DNA of 64,000 bases, taken from Candidatus Accumulibacter sp. ACC003 (GTDB lineage: Bacteria; Pseudomonadota; Gammaproteobacteria; Burkholderiales; Rhodocyclaceae). Below the pieces are notes generated by a model. That model was given only the letters and a program-made list of their open reading frames with translations, made no database searches and was not told where the DNA came from. The translations under genes and the position numbers were made by a program. Location of the stretch: NCBI RefSeq assembly GCF_907163085.1, contig NZ_CAJQTX010000011.1, positions 186,001 through 250,000 on the forward strand, read 5' to 3'. Shown here one piece after another: positions 1 through 10,862 of this stretch (position 1 is its first letter; each line of letters begins with the position of its first letter).

Positions 1-1
1 G

Positions 2-1078
2 GTGCAATTCAGTCCGAAGTTTCTCGGTGGCGGCATCGGCCTACTGCTGGTTCTGGTGGTGATCGTCTGGCTGGCCAGCGGTTTCTACATTGTGGACGCC
101 GGGCAAAGGGGTCTGGTGCTGCAGTTCGGCCGCTACAAGGAGAGCTCTGATCCGGGACTGCGTTGGCGACTGCCTTATCCGATCCAGTCGCACGAGCTGG
201 TCAATATTTCCGGCGTCCGCACTCTCGAGGTTGGTTACCGCGGCAGCGAGCGGAACAAGGTTCTCAAGGAAGCGCTGATGCTCACCGATGATGAAAACAT
301 CATCAATATTCAGTTTGCCGTGCAATACATCCTCAAGGACCCGGTCGACTACGTCTTCGCCAACCGGGATCCCGACGAGGCGGTGATGCAGATTGCCGAA
401 ACCGCCATCCGTCAGATCGTCGGCAAGAACAAGATGGACTTCGTCCTCTACGAAGGTCGTGAGCAGGTCGCCGTCAATGCTTCGCAGCTGATGCAGGAGA
501 TTCTCGATCGCTACAAGACCGGCATTCTGATCTCCAAGGTGACGATGCAGAATGCGCAGCCGCCGGAGCAGGTTCAGGCCGCGTTCGACGACGCGGTCAA
601 GGCATCGCAGGACCGCGCGCGTCAGAAGAACGAAGGTCAGGCCTACGCCAATGACGTCATCCCGAGGGCGCAAGGTACGGCGGCGCGCCTGAACGAGGAA
701 GCGCAGGGTTACAAGCAGCGGGTGATTGCCACCGCCGAGGGTGATGCCAGCCGCTTCTCGCAGATCAATACCGAATACGCCAAGGCGCCGGAAGTAACGC
801 GTACGCGGATGTACCTGGACACCATGCAGCAGGTCTATTCGAATACCAGCAAGGTGATGGTTGATACCAAAGGGCAGGGTAATCTGCTCTACCTGCCGCT
901 CGACAAGCTGATCCAGGCTGCTGGCGCAGTCGCTGCGTCGCCTGGTGGCGCCAGCGGCAGCCCGGAGATGGCGGCGGCTGGTCGCTCGTCGCCGCCGATT
1001 TCCAACGAGGTGCCGCCGCAACTGAACGAATCGCGTTCGCGCGACACCTTGCGGCAGCGTGATCGGGAGGCCCGCTGA
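2..1078 (+). CDS. hflK: HflK, membrane protease modulator (5' end outside window)
   Basis: SPFH/prohibitin-family protein that with HflC forms the inner-membrane complex controlling the FtsH protease. A hydrophobic segment at about residues 8-28 is followed directly by the SPFH domain (VDAGQRGLVLQFGRY) and a long Ala/Glu/Arg-rich helical region typical of the family. HflK normally carries a Gly-rich N-terminal tail of several dozen residues before the membrane helix; here the frame is open to the window edge, so the GTG at base 2 is probably an internal Val codon. The Pro/Ser/Arg-rich C-terminus ends in a 1-base stop/start overlap with hflC, implying translational coupling. Confidence 0.93.
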   Translation: MQFSPKFLGGGIGLLLVLVVIVWLASGFYIVDAGQRGLVLQFGRYKESSDPGLRWRLPYPIQSHELVNISGVRTLEVGYRGSERNKVLKEALMLTDDENIINIQFAVQYILKDPVDYVFANRDPDEAVMQIAETAIRQIVGKNKMDFVLYEGREQVAVNASQLMQEILDRYKTGILISKVTMQNAQPPEQVQAAFDDAVKASQDRARQKNEGQAYANDVIPRAQGTAARLNEEAQGYKQRVIATAEGDASRFSQINTEYAKAPEVTRTRMYLDTMQQVYSNTSKVMVDTKGQGNLLYLPLDKLIQAAGAVAASPGGASGSPEMAAAGRSSPPISNEVPPQLNESRSRDTLRQRDREAR

Positions 1079-1968
1079 TGAAAGCCGGCATGAATATCCT
1101 GGCGGCGCTTTTCGTGACCGTCCTGGTGGTCCTCGGGGCGACCATTTTCACCGTCGATCAGCGGCAGCACGCGCTCGTCTTCCAGCTTGGTGAGGTGCGG
1201 CGCGTGATCGAGGAGCCGGGACTGTATTTCAAGTGGCCGATGATCCAGAACGTGCGCTATTTCGACAAGCGTATCCTCACCCTCGACGCCGCCGAGCCCG
1301 AACGCTTCATTACCTCCGAAAAGACCAACGTCCTGGTGGACTCGTTCACCAAGTGGCGGATCGTCGATCCCAAGCTCTACTACGTCTCGGTTGCCGGTGA
1401 TGAATCACGCGCCAAGACGCGTCTCTCGCAGACCGTCAATGCCGGCCTGCGTGAGGAGTTCGGCAAGCGGACCGTGCATGACGTCGTGTCGGGTGAGCGC
1501 GACCAGCTGATGGAGTTGATGCGCGAAAAGGCCGACCTGGATGCGCGCAAGATTGGCGTGCAGATCGTCGACGTGCGCGTCAAGCGTGTCGAGCTGCCCA
1601 CTGACGTCAGCGAATCGGTGTATCGCCGGATGGATGCTGAACGCAAGCGCGTCGCCAACGAGCTGCGTTCGCAGGGTGCTGCCGAAGCCGAGAAGATTCG
1701 CGCCGACGCGGACAAGCAGCGTGAGGTGATCGTTGCCGAGGCGTATCGTGACGCGCAGAAGATGAAGGGCGAGGGCGACGCCAAAGCGGCCGCCACCTAC
1801 GCCCAGGCCTTCGAAAAGAATCCCGAGTTCTACGCCTTCTATCGCAGCCTCGAAGCCTACCGCAACAGCTTCAGCGGCAAGAACGACGTGATCGTTGTCG
1901 AACCCAGTTCGGACTTCTTCAAGTACATGAAGAGCGGCGGCCGAGGCGGCGAAAAAGCCCCGAAGTGA
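1078..1968 (+). CDS. hflC: HflC, membrane protease modulator
   Basis: 296-residue partner of HflK in the FtsH-regulating membrane complex. One N-terminal membrane helix (about residues 8-24) is followed by the SPFH domain (VDQRQHALVFQLGEV) and an Arg/Glu/Ala-rich coiled-coil region (about 180-240). Length is normal for HflC. The start codon overlaps the hflK stop in ATGA. The order hflK-hflC-DUF2065-hisZ-purA is common in Betaproteobacteria. Confidence 0.95.
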   Translation: MKAGMNILAALFVTVLVVLGATIFTVDQRQHALVFQLGEVRRVIEEPGLYFKWPMIQNVRYFDKRILTLDAAEPERFITSEKTNVLVDSFTKWRIVDPKLYYVSVAGDESRAKTRLSQTVNAGLREEFGKRTVHDVVSGERDQLMELMREKADLDARKIGVQIVDVRVKRVELPTDVSESVYRRMDAERKRVANELRSQGAAEAEKIRADADKQREVIVAEAYRDAQKMKGEGDAKAAATYAQAFEKNPEFYAFYRSLEAYRNSFSGKNDVIVVEPSSDFFKYMKSGGRGGEKAPK

Positions 1969-1978
1969 TTGGCCGGCT

Positions 1979-2164
1979 GTGACCGACAATCTGTTGCTGG
2001 CCTTGGCTCTGATGCTGGTGCTTGAAGGGCTGATGCCGTTCATGGCGCCGAACGCCTGGCGTGAAACATTCCGTCGCCTGATTCGCTTGTCGGACGGGCA
2101 GATCCGCTTTGTCGGCCTGACTTCGATGCTGATCGGTCTGGTCCTGTTGATGGTTTTCAGATGA
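1979..2164 (+). CDS. DUF2065 small membrane protein
   Basis: 61 residues with a GTG start, two hydrophobic helices (about residues 3-20 and 42-60) and a short basic loop containing [11 protein letters not shown], the pattern of the DUF2065 (YjeT-like) family. Function unknown. It lies 10 bases after hflC and its TGA overlaps the hisZ ATG (ATGA), so it is part of the same transcription unit. Members of this family often sit between hflC and purA or hisZ. Confidence 0.85.
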   Translation: MTDNLLLALALMLVLEGLMPFMAPNAWRETFRRLIRLSDGQIRFVGLTSMLIGLVLLMVFR

Positions 2165-3314
2165 ACTGGCTACTTCCCGAACATATCGCCGATGCCCTGC
2201 CGGCAGAAGCGGCCCAGATCGAACGGCTGCGCCGTAGTCTGCTCGATCTCTTCCGCGTGCATGGCTACGAGTTGGTGATGCCGCCGCTGCTCGAACACCT
2301 CGACTCCCTGCTGACCGGGTCGGGACAGGATCTCAAGCTGCGCACCTTCAAACTCGTCGATCAGCTGTCCGGACGGACGCTCGGCCTGCGTGCCGATATG
2401 ACGCCGCAAGTCGCCCGCATCGACGCGCACCTGCTCAACCGCCAGGGAGTGACGCGGCTGTGCTACTGCGACAGCGTGTTGCACACCCTGCCGGCGTCGC
2501 TGGCGGCGACTCGTGAACCGATTCAGTTGGGCGCCGAAGTCTACGGGCATGCGGGTCTGGCGGCTGATCGCGAGGTGATCCGTTTGATGGCCGATTCCCT
2601 GGCGATTGCCGGCGCTGCGGCGGCGCGTATCGACCTCGGTCATGTCGGCGTGTTCCGCGCGCTGGCCGATGCGGCTGGCCTTGACCGTGAATCCGAGGAA
2701 GCGCTGTTGCAGCTGCTGCGAGCCAAGGACGTGCCCAGCCTGCGTGAGCGCTGCAGCGCTGTGGACGAGCCCTTTCGCGCCGCACTGCTCGCCTTGCCCG
2801 ATCTCTACGGTGGCGTGGAAGTGCTCGCCGCGGCGGCCAGAGTGCTGCCCGAACTGCCGGCGATCAGGGCTGCGCTGGCCAGCTTGCGCGCCTTGCACGA
2901 ATCGCTGCCCGATTTGCCGCTGTCATTCGACCTGGCCGATCTGCGTGGCTACCACTATCACAACGGCGTTGTTTTTGCGGCCTATCACGCGGCTTTCTCG
3001 AGCGCTGTCGCGCTTGGCGGGCGTTATGACGGCGTTGGCAAGGCCTTTGGCCGCGCCAGACCGGCCACCGGTTTTTCGATGGATTTGCGTGAGCTGGCAC
3101 GGCTGGCGGTGCGCGCGGCACCGACCGGAGCGATCCTGGCGCCGTACGCGGCCGCCAATCCGGGCTTGGCGATGGCGATAGCCGCCCTGCGCGCGCAGGG
3201 CGAAATTGTCGTCGAACTCCTGCCGGGAGAGGATCGTAGTGATGGTCCGTGGTGCGACCGCCGCCTGCTCGAAGGCGACGGACAATGGCTAATCGAGGCA
3301 ATCAACAGGAACGG

Positions 3315-3318
<4 letters not shown>
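2161..3318 (+). CDS. hisZ: ATP phosphoribosyltransferase regulatory subunit HisZ
   Basis: 385-residue paralogue of histidyl-tRNA synthetase that lacks aminoacylation and anticodon-binding parts. It activates the short form of HisG in the first step of histidine synthesis. The class II synthetase-like core is visible: [11 protein letters not shown] near residue 40, [14 protein letters not shown] near 75 and the [13 protein letters not shown] motif near 285. Length fits HisZ and not HisS. The start overlaps the DUF2065 stop and the stop overlaps the candidate purA start at 3315. The hisG partner is not in this window. Confidence 0.93.
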
Positions 3319-4631
<1,313 letters not shown>

Positions 4632-4796
4632 GCGCCGCTCCCCCGGTTACCCTGCCGCCCGCTCGCCGCAGCGAACGTCGGCGCTGCCGCAGCCGGTAGA
4701 GGCTGCGCTGTGCGGTGCGGTGCCGCCGGCGACCTCTGGATAGCTTGTCGTTCCTTGATATGATGCCGCCGGTGCTGGCAATCGACGGAGGCAGGC

Positions 4797-5831
4797 ATGG
4801 GAATTATCGCCTGGTTCAAGAACCGCCCGGCGCAGTTCGATAGCGATCGGTTGTCCGGCGCGATGCTGCGCGCGGCGACCGAAAAGGCGATCATGCTGAC
4901 CAACCCACGGCTGAATGTACTGCCGTCGTGTCATGCCCGCCTGGCTCCGGTGGTAGGCACGGCGATCGCCTTCCTGCAGGAGATGGTCGAGACGCTGCCC
5001 GGTGCCAGACCCCTGGCGACGGCGATCTGGTCTTCCGATCGCGCTCTGCGGGCATTTTTTGTCGCCGCCGCGGATATTCCGACAGCGCTCAGCCGCGCTG
5101 AAAATCTGCGCATACTGTTCGAAAAATATCCCGCAGTTGACGAGGCCTGGCTGCTCCTCGGCATGGCCTTCCGCGAGCAGCAGTCCCTCGGCACGGCGTT
5201 GCACGGGGCGATCGTTCGTCGCGATGTCGTGCAAACCAGCGTCAGCTTTTCAGACCACCGGGCACACATCTGCGGGCGCGACGAGGCCGAACTGCGCCGC
5301 CTCATCGGTGTGCAGGCCTTCGAGTATCTGCTGGCGCAGGCCTTGGCAGAAATTGGCGAGGACCGGGTCAAAAGACAGGAGCTGGAGGGCAATCGCGCCT
5401 TGATCCGGGCCCGCCTGCGTTTACTTCGTCAGCAGGGTTCAGGTCTGGGCGGGATGTTTGGCGCCGCTCCAGCGGCCGCTTCGAACGCTTCCGAGCAGGA
5501 GCAGTTGGCAGCGATGCTGCGCGAAAACGAGCAGCAACTGGAAGCCGTCGGTGACAGCATGTCGGCGCTGGAAATGGAGCTGGCGTGCTTGCAGGAAGTG
5601 CTCGCCAACCCGCAGCGCTATTTGCGGGTCGAGCAGAAAAGTGTGCGCCTGAATACGATGAACGTGCTGATCGACGAAGCGAGCACCGAGCACGCCGCCG
5701 ACATCGATTTCTGTCTGGCCGATCTGCGCGGCGAGTCGCCGCGGCAGAGGGCGTTCGTGCTGCTCCGTTGCGCGCGCGCCGAAGCGCCTGCACGGTTAAT
5801 CAATTTCGACGCGGCGGCGCGTTCCCTGTAA
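4797..5831 (+). CDS. Uncharacterised protein, alpha-helical
   Basis: 344 residues; family not recognised. It starts with MGIIAWFKNRPAQF and is predicted mostly helical. Residues about 185-290 are rich in Glu, Gln, Arg and Leu and look like a coiled coil interrupted by a short Gly/Ala/Pro linker (GSGLGGMFGAAPAAAS). No signal peptide or membrane helix is visible. The start follows GGAGGCAGGC, a good ribosome-binding site. It stands alone, 165 bases after purA. Codon use matches its neighbours, so it looks like a real gene. Confidence 0.7.
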   Translation: MGIIAWFKNRPAQFDSDRLSGAMLRAATEKAIMLTNPRLNVLPSCHARLAPVVGTAIAFLQEMVETLPGARPLATAIWSSDRALRAFFVAAADIPTALSRAENLRILFEKYPAVDEAWLLLGMAFREQQSLGTALHGAIVRRDVVQTSVSFSDHRAHICGRDEAELRRLIGVQAFEYLLAQALAEIGEDRVKRQELEGNRALIRARLRLLRQQGSGLGGMFGAAPAAASNASEQEQLAAMLRENEQQLEAVGDSMSALEMELACLQEVLANPQRYLRVEQKSVRLNTMNVLIDEASTEHAADIDFCLADLRGESPRQRAFVLLRCARAEAPARLINFDAAARSL

Positions 5832-5981
5832 ACTCCGGGCGGCGCATCGCTGCCAGCGCGGCCTATTCCATGCTCCAGGCCGCGGACCAGGATGCGCACT
5901 GAACGCTGCCATCGGCAGTCACCCATCAGCCACTCATGGATGTGTGTTCACATGTCCGTCAGACGTCCAGGAGAATCAAGC

Positions 5982-6485
5982 ATGAATCGAGAAGAACTTC
6001 GTGACCAGTTGCTTGCGCCGGTTCTGCAGTGCACCCGGCTCGGGCGGCAGACCAGCCAGTTGATGGTCGCCTCGAGCGAGGTTATCAGTCAGCGCAGCAG
6101 CCGCTTGCTGCGCGCCGGGCCGACGACCGGCCAGGCGGTCTGCGCCGAAGTCGCGCTAATGGTCCAGGAGAAGGTCGAGGTGCCGCTGGAGTCGGCGATC
6201 GCGATGGCGTCAGCGATGATTCCAGCTGCGCAGCGTTTCTGGACGCACGCCGCCGAATCGACACTGGCGTGCGGTAGCGACAGCGTGTCGCTGCTTGGCA
6301 GCCGTAGCGCCGATGACTTCCGGGCGCGCCAGGGAGCGTTGGCGACGACGCTGATCAACGCCACGCTCGGCTGGTTTCAGCTGTGGGGCGTCGCCGCCGA
6401 TGTCGCGAGTCAAGGACTGCAGCCGATACTTCGCCAGGTGAACGCCAACGCCGCGCGTCTGGCAAAGCCCGCGGCGAGGAACTGA
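5982..6485 (+). CDS. Small uncharacterised protein, possibly phasin-like
   Basis: 167 residues from the ATG at 5982, chosen because AGGAG lies about eight bases upstream; the frame opens earlier but has no better site. The sequence is amphipathic and helical with no signal peptide. The Ser/Ala/Gln/Val-rich composition and short length resemble phasin-type polyhydroxyalkanoate granule proteins, which would suit a polymer-storing organism, but no diagnostic motif is visible, so this is a weak inference. The gene is monocistronic, with about 460 bases without a convincing gene after it. Confidence 0.55.
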   Translation: MNREELRDQLLAPVLQCTRLGRQTSQLMVASSEVISQRSSRLLRAGPTTGQAVCAEVALMVQEKVEVPLESAIAMASAMIPAAQRFWTHAAESTLACGSDSVSLLGSRSADDFRARQGALATTLINATLGWFQLWGVAADVASQGLQPILRQVNANAARLAKPAARN

Positions 6486-6944
6486 CCGAACGCTTGGTCG
6501 CGCCGCATTCGCCAGCGGCGATCGCGAATCACGGCCGACAGCCACGCCTGTCGCGCCGTCTGCCGAGGCCACGGCGTGGCAAGTGTTTGTCGACAAAGTT
6601 GATCGCCGCGGGCGTGTGCCAGACGGTGAAGGCAGGTCTCGTGCCTGACCCTACGGGTCGATCGCTGCACACGTTCTGGCTGGCAGCTCCTGCTCGCCAG
6701 GCAGCGCGGACCTTTCGCTGAGTTGAGGAGCCGTGCGGCAGGCGTTCGGGTCGCGCGCTCAGTGGACCGCGGTGCGCGCCAACCGTCGAAGATAACTTGC
6801 TGGATCTTGTTCTCGGCAGCGTTGCCGCCAGAACGTCCGAGAATCACCGACTTGCCGGGCCCGGCGATGGCCTTGCCGTGCTAGAATTGCGGGCTTGATC
6901 AAGACGATGACATCGCTCCGGAAGTCACGTCGCCAGCGGGAAAA
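6486..6944 (+). other. Gene-poor stretch upstream of gyrA
   Basis: About 460 bases without a convincing intact gene. Overlapping short open frames exist on both strands, but none has a good ribosome-binding site or recognisable product. On the minus strand near 6780-6860 a short coding-like run (GKSVILGRSGGNAAENK) might be a decayed gene fragment. The gyrA promoter should lie in the last 100 bases; TAGAAT near 6878 could be a -10 element but no matching -35 is clear. Confidence 0.4.
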
Positions 6945-9635
6945 ATGATGGAAGCCTTCGCCAAAGAAACCCTGCCCATCAGCCTCGAAGACGAGATGCG
7001 TCGATCGTATCTCGATTACGCGATGAGCGTGATCGTCGGACGCGCCCTGCCGGACGCTCGCGATGGTCTCAAGCCGGTGCATCGTCGTGTTCTGTTCGCC
7101 ATGCACGAGCTCTCGAACGACTGGAACAAGCCTTACAAGAAGTCGGCGCGGATTGTCGGTGACGTCATCGGTAAATACCATCCGCACGGCGATATCGCGG
7201 TCTACGACACCATCGTGCGTATGGCGCAGAGTTTCTCGCTGCGCTACATGTTGGTCGATGGGCAGGGCAACTTCGGTTCGGTCGACGGCGACAATGCGGC
7301 GGCGATGCGCTACACCGAAGTGCGCATGGCGCGTATCGGTCACGAGTTGCTGGCCGACCTCGACAAGGAGACCGTTGACTTCGGACCCAACTACGACGGT
7401 TCGGAGGAAGAGCCTCTGGTGATGCCGGCGCGGATTCCGAACTTGCTGATCAACGGCTCGTCGGGGATCGCCGTCGGTATGGCGACCAATATTCCGCCGC
7501 ACAACCTCAGCGAAGTCGTCGATGCCTGCCTGGCCTTACTGCGTAACCCGGCGGCGACGATCGACGAACTGATTGAGCTGGTGCCGGGCCCCGACTTTCC
7601 GACGGCCGGCATCGTCTACGGTATCGCCGGTGTGCACGAGGGCTATCGGACCGGCCGCGGCCGCGTTCTGATGCGCGGCCGGACGCATTTCGAGGACCTC
7701 GATCGGGGTCATCGGCAGGCGATCATCATCGACGAGCTGCCGTACCAGGTGAACAAGCGGACGCTGCTCGAAAAGGTCGGCGAACTGGTCAACGACAAGC
7801 GCATCGACGGCATTTCGGATCTGCGCGACGAGTCCGACAAGTCGGGCATGCGCGTGGTGATCGAGCTCAAGCGTGGCGAAGTCGCCGAAGTGGTGCTCAA
7901 CTGTTTGTACAAGCAGACGCAGCTGCAGGACACCTTCGGGATGAACATGGTGGCGCTGGTCGACGGCCAGCCGCGCTTGCTCAACCTCAAGCAGATGCTC
8001 GAGTGTTTCCTCTGGCACCGGCGCGAAGTGCTCACCCGGCGTACGGTTTTTGAATTGCGCAAGGCTCGCGAGCGCGCGCACATTCAGGAAGGCCTGGCGG
8101 TGGCGCTCGACAACGTCGACGAGATCATCGCCCTGATCAAGGCGTCGCCGACGCCGGCCGATGCGCGCCGCGGGCTGATGGCCAGATTGTGGACCTCGCC
8201 GACGGTCGCCGAGATGCTGCAGCGCGCCAAGCTCGATGCCACGCGTCCCGCCGGTCTCGATCTCGAATACGGTCTGTCGGCGAGCGGTTATCTGCTGTCG
8301 GAGGCGCAGGCGCAAGCGATCCTGGAACTGCGCCTGCAGCGCCTGACTGGTCTCGAGCGCGACAAGATCGTTGCCGATTACGGCGAACTGCTGGCGCGGA
8401 TCACCGACCTGATGGACATCCTGGCGCGCCCCGAGCGGATTACCGAGATGATCGTCGACGAGCTGACCGGTATCCGTGCGCAGTTCGGCGACAAGCGCCG
8501 CTCGGAGATCGTCGTCAGCACGCAAGACCTGAGCATCGCCGATTTCATCACGCCGGTCGACATGGTGGTGACGCTCTCGCACACCGGCTACATCAAATCG
8601 CAGCCGCTCGCCGACTACCGCGCGCAGCGACGCGGCGGCCGTGGCAAGCAGGCCGCCGCGATGAAGACCGACGATTTCGTCGATCACCTGTTTGTCGCCA
8701 ATACCCACGACTTCATCCTCTGCTTCACCAGTCGCGGTCGGGTCTATTGGCTCAAGGTCTATGAAGTGCCGCAAGGAACGCGCACCAGCCGCGGCAAGCC
8801 GGTGGTCAACGTCTTCCCCTTCGAGGAGGGCGAGAAGATCAGTGCCATTCTGCCGGTCAAGCATTTTGCCGAGGACCGCTACGTCTTCATGGGAACGGCG
8901 CAAGGGACGGTGAAAAAGACGCCGCTGTCGGATTTCGCGAACCCGCGCAAGAGCGGCATCATCGCCGTCGCGCTCGACGACGACGATTTCCTGATCGGTG
9001 CCGAAATCACCAATGGCGGCCAGGACGTGATCCTCGTCTCGGACGCCGGCAAGGCGGTCTGGTTCGACGAGGAAGACGTCCGGCCGATGGGCCGCACGGC
9101 ACGTGGCGTGCGCGGCATGCGCTTGGCCGATGAGCAACGCGTGTTGTCGCTGCTGATCGCCGATAACGACCAGCAAACCGTTCTGGTGGCGACCGAAAAC
9201 GGTTTCGGCAAGCGTACCGCTCTGGCTGACTTCCGGCATTCGGGGCGTGGTACGCAGGGCGTCAAGGCGATTGCCGCCAGCGAACGCAACGGCAAGGTCG
9301 TCGCCGCACGGCTGGTTTGCGACGACGACGAGATTATGTTGATCACCACCGGTGGGGTGCTGATCCGCACCCGCGTCCGCGAGATTCGTGAGTTGGGGCG
9401 GGCGACCCAGGGCGTTACCTTGATCGCGCTCGACGCTGGCGAGAAGCTTGCCGGCCTGGAGAAGGTCGTCGAGAGCGAAGACGATTCCGAACTGCCCGAA
9501 GTGCCCGAAGTGCCCGAAGTGCCCGAAGTTGGCGAGCTGGCCGAGGCGGGCGAGGCGGGCGAAGCCGCCGAAGCGGATCAACAAGCGGCTCCGCCAGAGG
9601 TCGACGAGCCGGCCGCCGATCCGGATCAGGAGTAA
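6945..9635 (+). CDS. gyrA: DNA gyrase subunit A
   Basis: 896-residue breakage-and-reunion subunit of gyrase. The catalytic tyrosine is in [10 protein letters not shown] (Tyr123 here, Tyr122 in E. coli). The beta-pinwheel C-terminal domain is present, with the gyrase-specific GyrA box as QRRGGRG, so this is GyrA rather than ParC. The residue matching E. coli Ser83 is Ile84 ([10 protein letters not shown]), a substitution linked to quinolone resistance elsewhere. The C-terminus ends in an acidic tail with repeated Pro-Glu-Val units. Two adjacent ATG codons (6945, 6948) are possible starts. Confidence 0.97.
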   Translation: MMEAFAKETLPISLEDEMRRSYLDYAMSVIVGRALPDARDGLKPVHRRVLFAMHELSNDWNKPYKKSARIVGDVIGKYHPHGDIAVYDTIVRMAQSFSLRYMLVDGQGNFGSVDGDNAAAMRYTEVRMARIGHELLADLDKETVDFGPNYDGSEEEPLVMPARIPNLLINGSSGIAVGMATNIPPHNLSEVVDACLALLRNPAATIDELIELVPGPDFPTAGIVYGIAGVHEGYRTGRGRVLMRGRTHFEDLDRGHRQAIIIDELPYQVNKRTLLEKVGELVNDKRIDGISDLRDESDKSGMRVVIELKRGEVAEVVLNCLYKQTQLQDTFGMNMVALVDGQPRLLNLKQMLECFLWHRREVLTRRTVFELRKARERAHIQEGLAVALDNVDEIIALIKASPTPADARRGLMARLWTSPTVAEMLQRAKLDATRPAGLDLEYGLSASGYLLSEAQAQAILELRLQRLTGLERDKIVADYGELLARITDLMDILARPERITEMIVDELTGIRAQFGDKRRSEIVVSTQDLSIADFITPVDMVVTLSHTGYIKSQPLADYRAQRRGGRGKQAAAMKTDDFVDHLFVANTHDFILCFTSRGRVYWLKVYEVPQGTRTSRGKPVVNVFPFEEGEKISAILPVKHFAEDRYVFMGTAQGTVKKTPLSDFANPRKSGIIAVALDDDDFLIGAEITNGGQDVILVSDAGKAVWFDEEDVRPMGRTARGVRGMRLADEQRVLSLLIADNDQQTVLVATENGFGKRTALADFRHSGRGTQGVKAIAASERNGKVVAARLVCDDDEIMLITTGGVLIRTRVREIRELGRATQGVTLIALDAGEKLAGLEKVVESEDDSELPEVPEVPEVPEVGELAEAGEAGEAAEADQQAAPPEVDEPAADPDQE
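9495..9530 (+). repeat. Four tandem 9-bp repeats in the gyrA tail
   Basis: CCCGAAGTG is repeated four times (the last ends in GTT), encoding a [12 protein letters not shown] run in the acidic tail of GyrA. It is followed by Gly-Glu-Ala repeats rich in GGCGAG. Exact short repeats like this can change copy number by replication slippage without breaking the frame. Confidence 0.9.
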
Positions 9636-9741
9636 AGCGCATGCTTTGCATCGTGCGCCTCGCCGGCGCGCTGCTGCCGGGCGTCGGCGGCGCAGGCAAA
9701 TCGCCGGCGCCGCGCTGCCGAGCGCTGGCAGCCGCCGTTCG

Positions 9742-10833
9742 ATGAACGACGACCTGCAGAGCGAGCTGGGTCTTGTCCGCGAGCAGATCGACCGGCTCGA
9801 CGGGCAATTGCTGGAACTGCTCAACCAGCGCGCGCGCTTTGCCCAGCAGGTCGGCGAGATCAAGTCGCGGCACGGTGAAGCGGGTTTCATTTATCGACCC
9901 GAGCGCGAAGCGCAGGTGCTGCACCGCATCCAGCAGATGAACCCGGGGCCGCTGTCGGGCGAGACCGTCACCTGGTTTTTCCGCGAGGTGATGTCGGCGT
10001 GCCTGTCGCTCGAGCAGCCGCTGGGCGTCGCTTTTCTCGGCCCACTGGGGACCTTTTCAGAGGGCGCCGCGACCAAGCACTTTGGCCACGCGGCGCGCCT
10101 GCTGCCGCAGACCTCGATTGACGATGTCTTCCGCGAGGTCGAGGCTCTGCATGCCGACTATGCGGTGGTGCCGATCGAGAACTCGACCGAGGGCGCCATC
10201 GGCCGGACGCTCGATCTGTTGTTGACGACGCCGCTGAAGATTTGCGGTGAAGTGGTGTTGCGCATCCACCAGCATCTGCTGTCGAACGAGACTTCGTTGA
10301 GCGCCGTTAGCAAGGTCTATTCGCACGCCCAGTCGCTGGCACAGTGCCACGAGTGGCTGAACCGCTCGCTGCCGCAAGCGCAGCGCATTTCGGTCGGCAG
10401 CAATGCGCAGGCCGCGCAACTGGCGGCCGCCGAGCCGGGCGCGGCGGCGCTCGCCGGACAGGCCGCTGCCGACCGCTATCAGCTGCCGCAACTGGCGAGC
10501 AACGTCGAGGACGAGCCGAACAACACCACTCGCTTCGTCGTCCTCGGCCATCAGGAGGCTGGGCCTTCGGGGCGTGACCGGACGTCCCTGATCATGTCGG
10601 CGCACAACCAGACCGGCGCGCTGAGCAAACTGCTGGCGCCGTTTTCGGACGCTGGTGTGTCGATGACCCGGCTCGAGTCGCGACCGGCGCGGCATACCTT
10701 GTGGGCCTACGTTTTCTTCGTCGATCTGGAAGGCCACCGTGACGAGCCGGCGGTTCGAGCGGCGCTGGCCGAACTGGCGCGGCGTGCGCCCTACCTGAAG
10801 ATTCTCGGCTCCTACCCGATGGCCGCCTACTAG
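9742..10833 (+). CDS. pheA: P-protein: chorismate mutase/prephenate dehydratase
   Basis: 363-residue bifunctional enzyme turning chorismate to prephenate and then phenylpyruvate for phenylalanine synthesis. Residues about 1-90 form the AroQ chorismate mutase (REQIDRLDGQLLELLNQRA). The dehydratase domain has FLGPLGTFSE, ENSTEGAIGRTLD and the catalytic TTRF motif. A C-terminal ACT domain has GALSKLLAPF and the ESRP motif used for Phe feedback inhibition. The start is the ATG at 9742; the same frame runs back into gyrA but only this start matches the family N-terminus. serC, often found between gyrA and pheA in relatives, is absent here. Confidence 0.95.
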   Translation: MNDDLQSELGLVREQIDRLDGQLLELLNQRARFAQQVGEIKSRHGEAGFIYRPEREAQVLHRIQQMNPGPLSGETVTWFFREVMSACLSLEQPLGVAFLGPLGTFSEGAATKHFGHAARLLPQTSIDDVFREVEALHADYAVVPIENSTEGAIGRTLDLLLTTPLKICGEVVLRIHQHLLSNETSLSAVSKVYSHAQSLAQCHEWLNRSLPQAQRISVGSNAQAAQLAAAEPGAAALAGQAAADRYQLPQLASNVEDEPNNTTRFVVLGHQEAGPSGRDRTSLIMSAHNQTGALSKLLAPFSDAGVSMTRLESRPARHTLWAYVFFVDLEGHRDEPAVRAALAELARRAPYLKILGSYPMAAY

Positions 10834-10862
10834 GCCAATTGACTTCTTTGCGAGGAACGCCG

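Noticed and set aside
6878-6883. TAGAAT as the gyrA -10 element
   Set aside because: No -35 hexamer at a suitable distance; not strong enough to list as a promoter.
9641-9745. A 34-codon frame between gyrA and pheA whose stop overlaps the pheA start
   Set aside because: No ribosome-binding site or similarity; likely chance, although the overlap could support a leader peptide.
7536-9890. A 784-codon open frame on the minus strand across gyrA
   Set aside because: It is the antisense shadow of a G+C-rich gene; gyrA on the other strand is certain, and the antisense protein is low-complexity His/Asp/Arg-rich.
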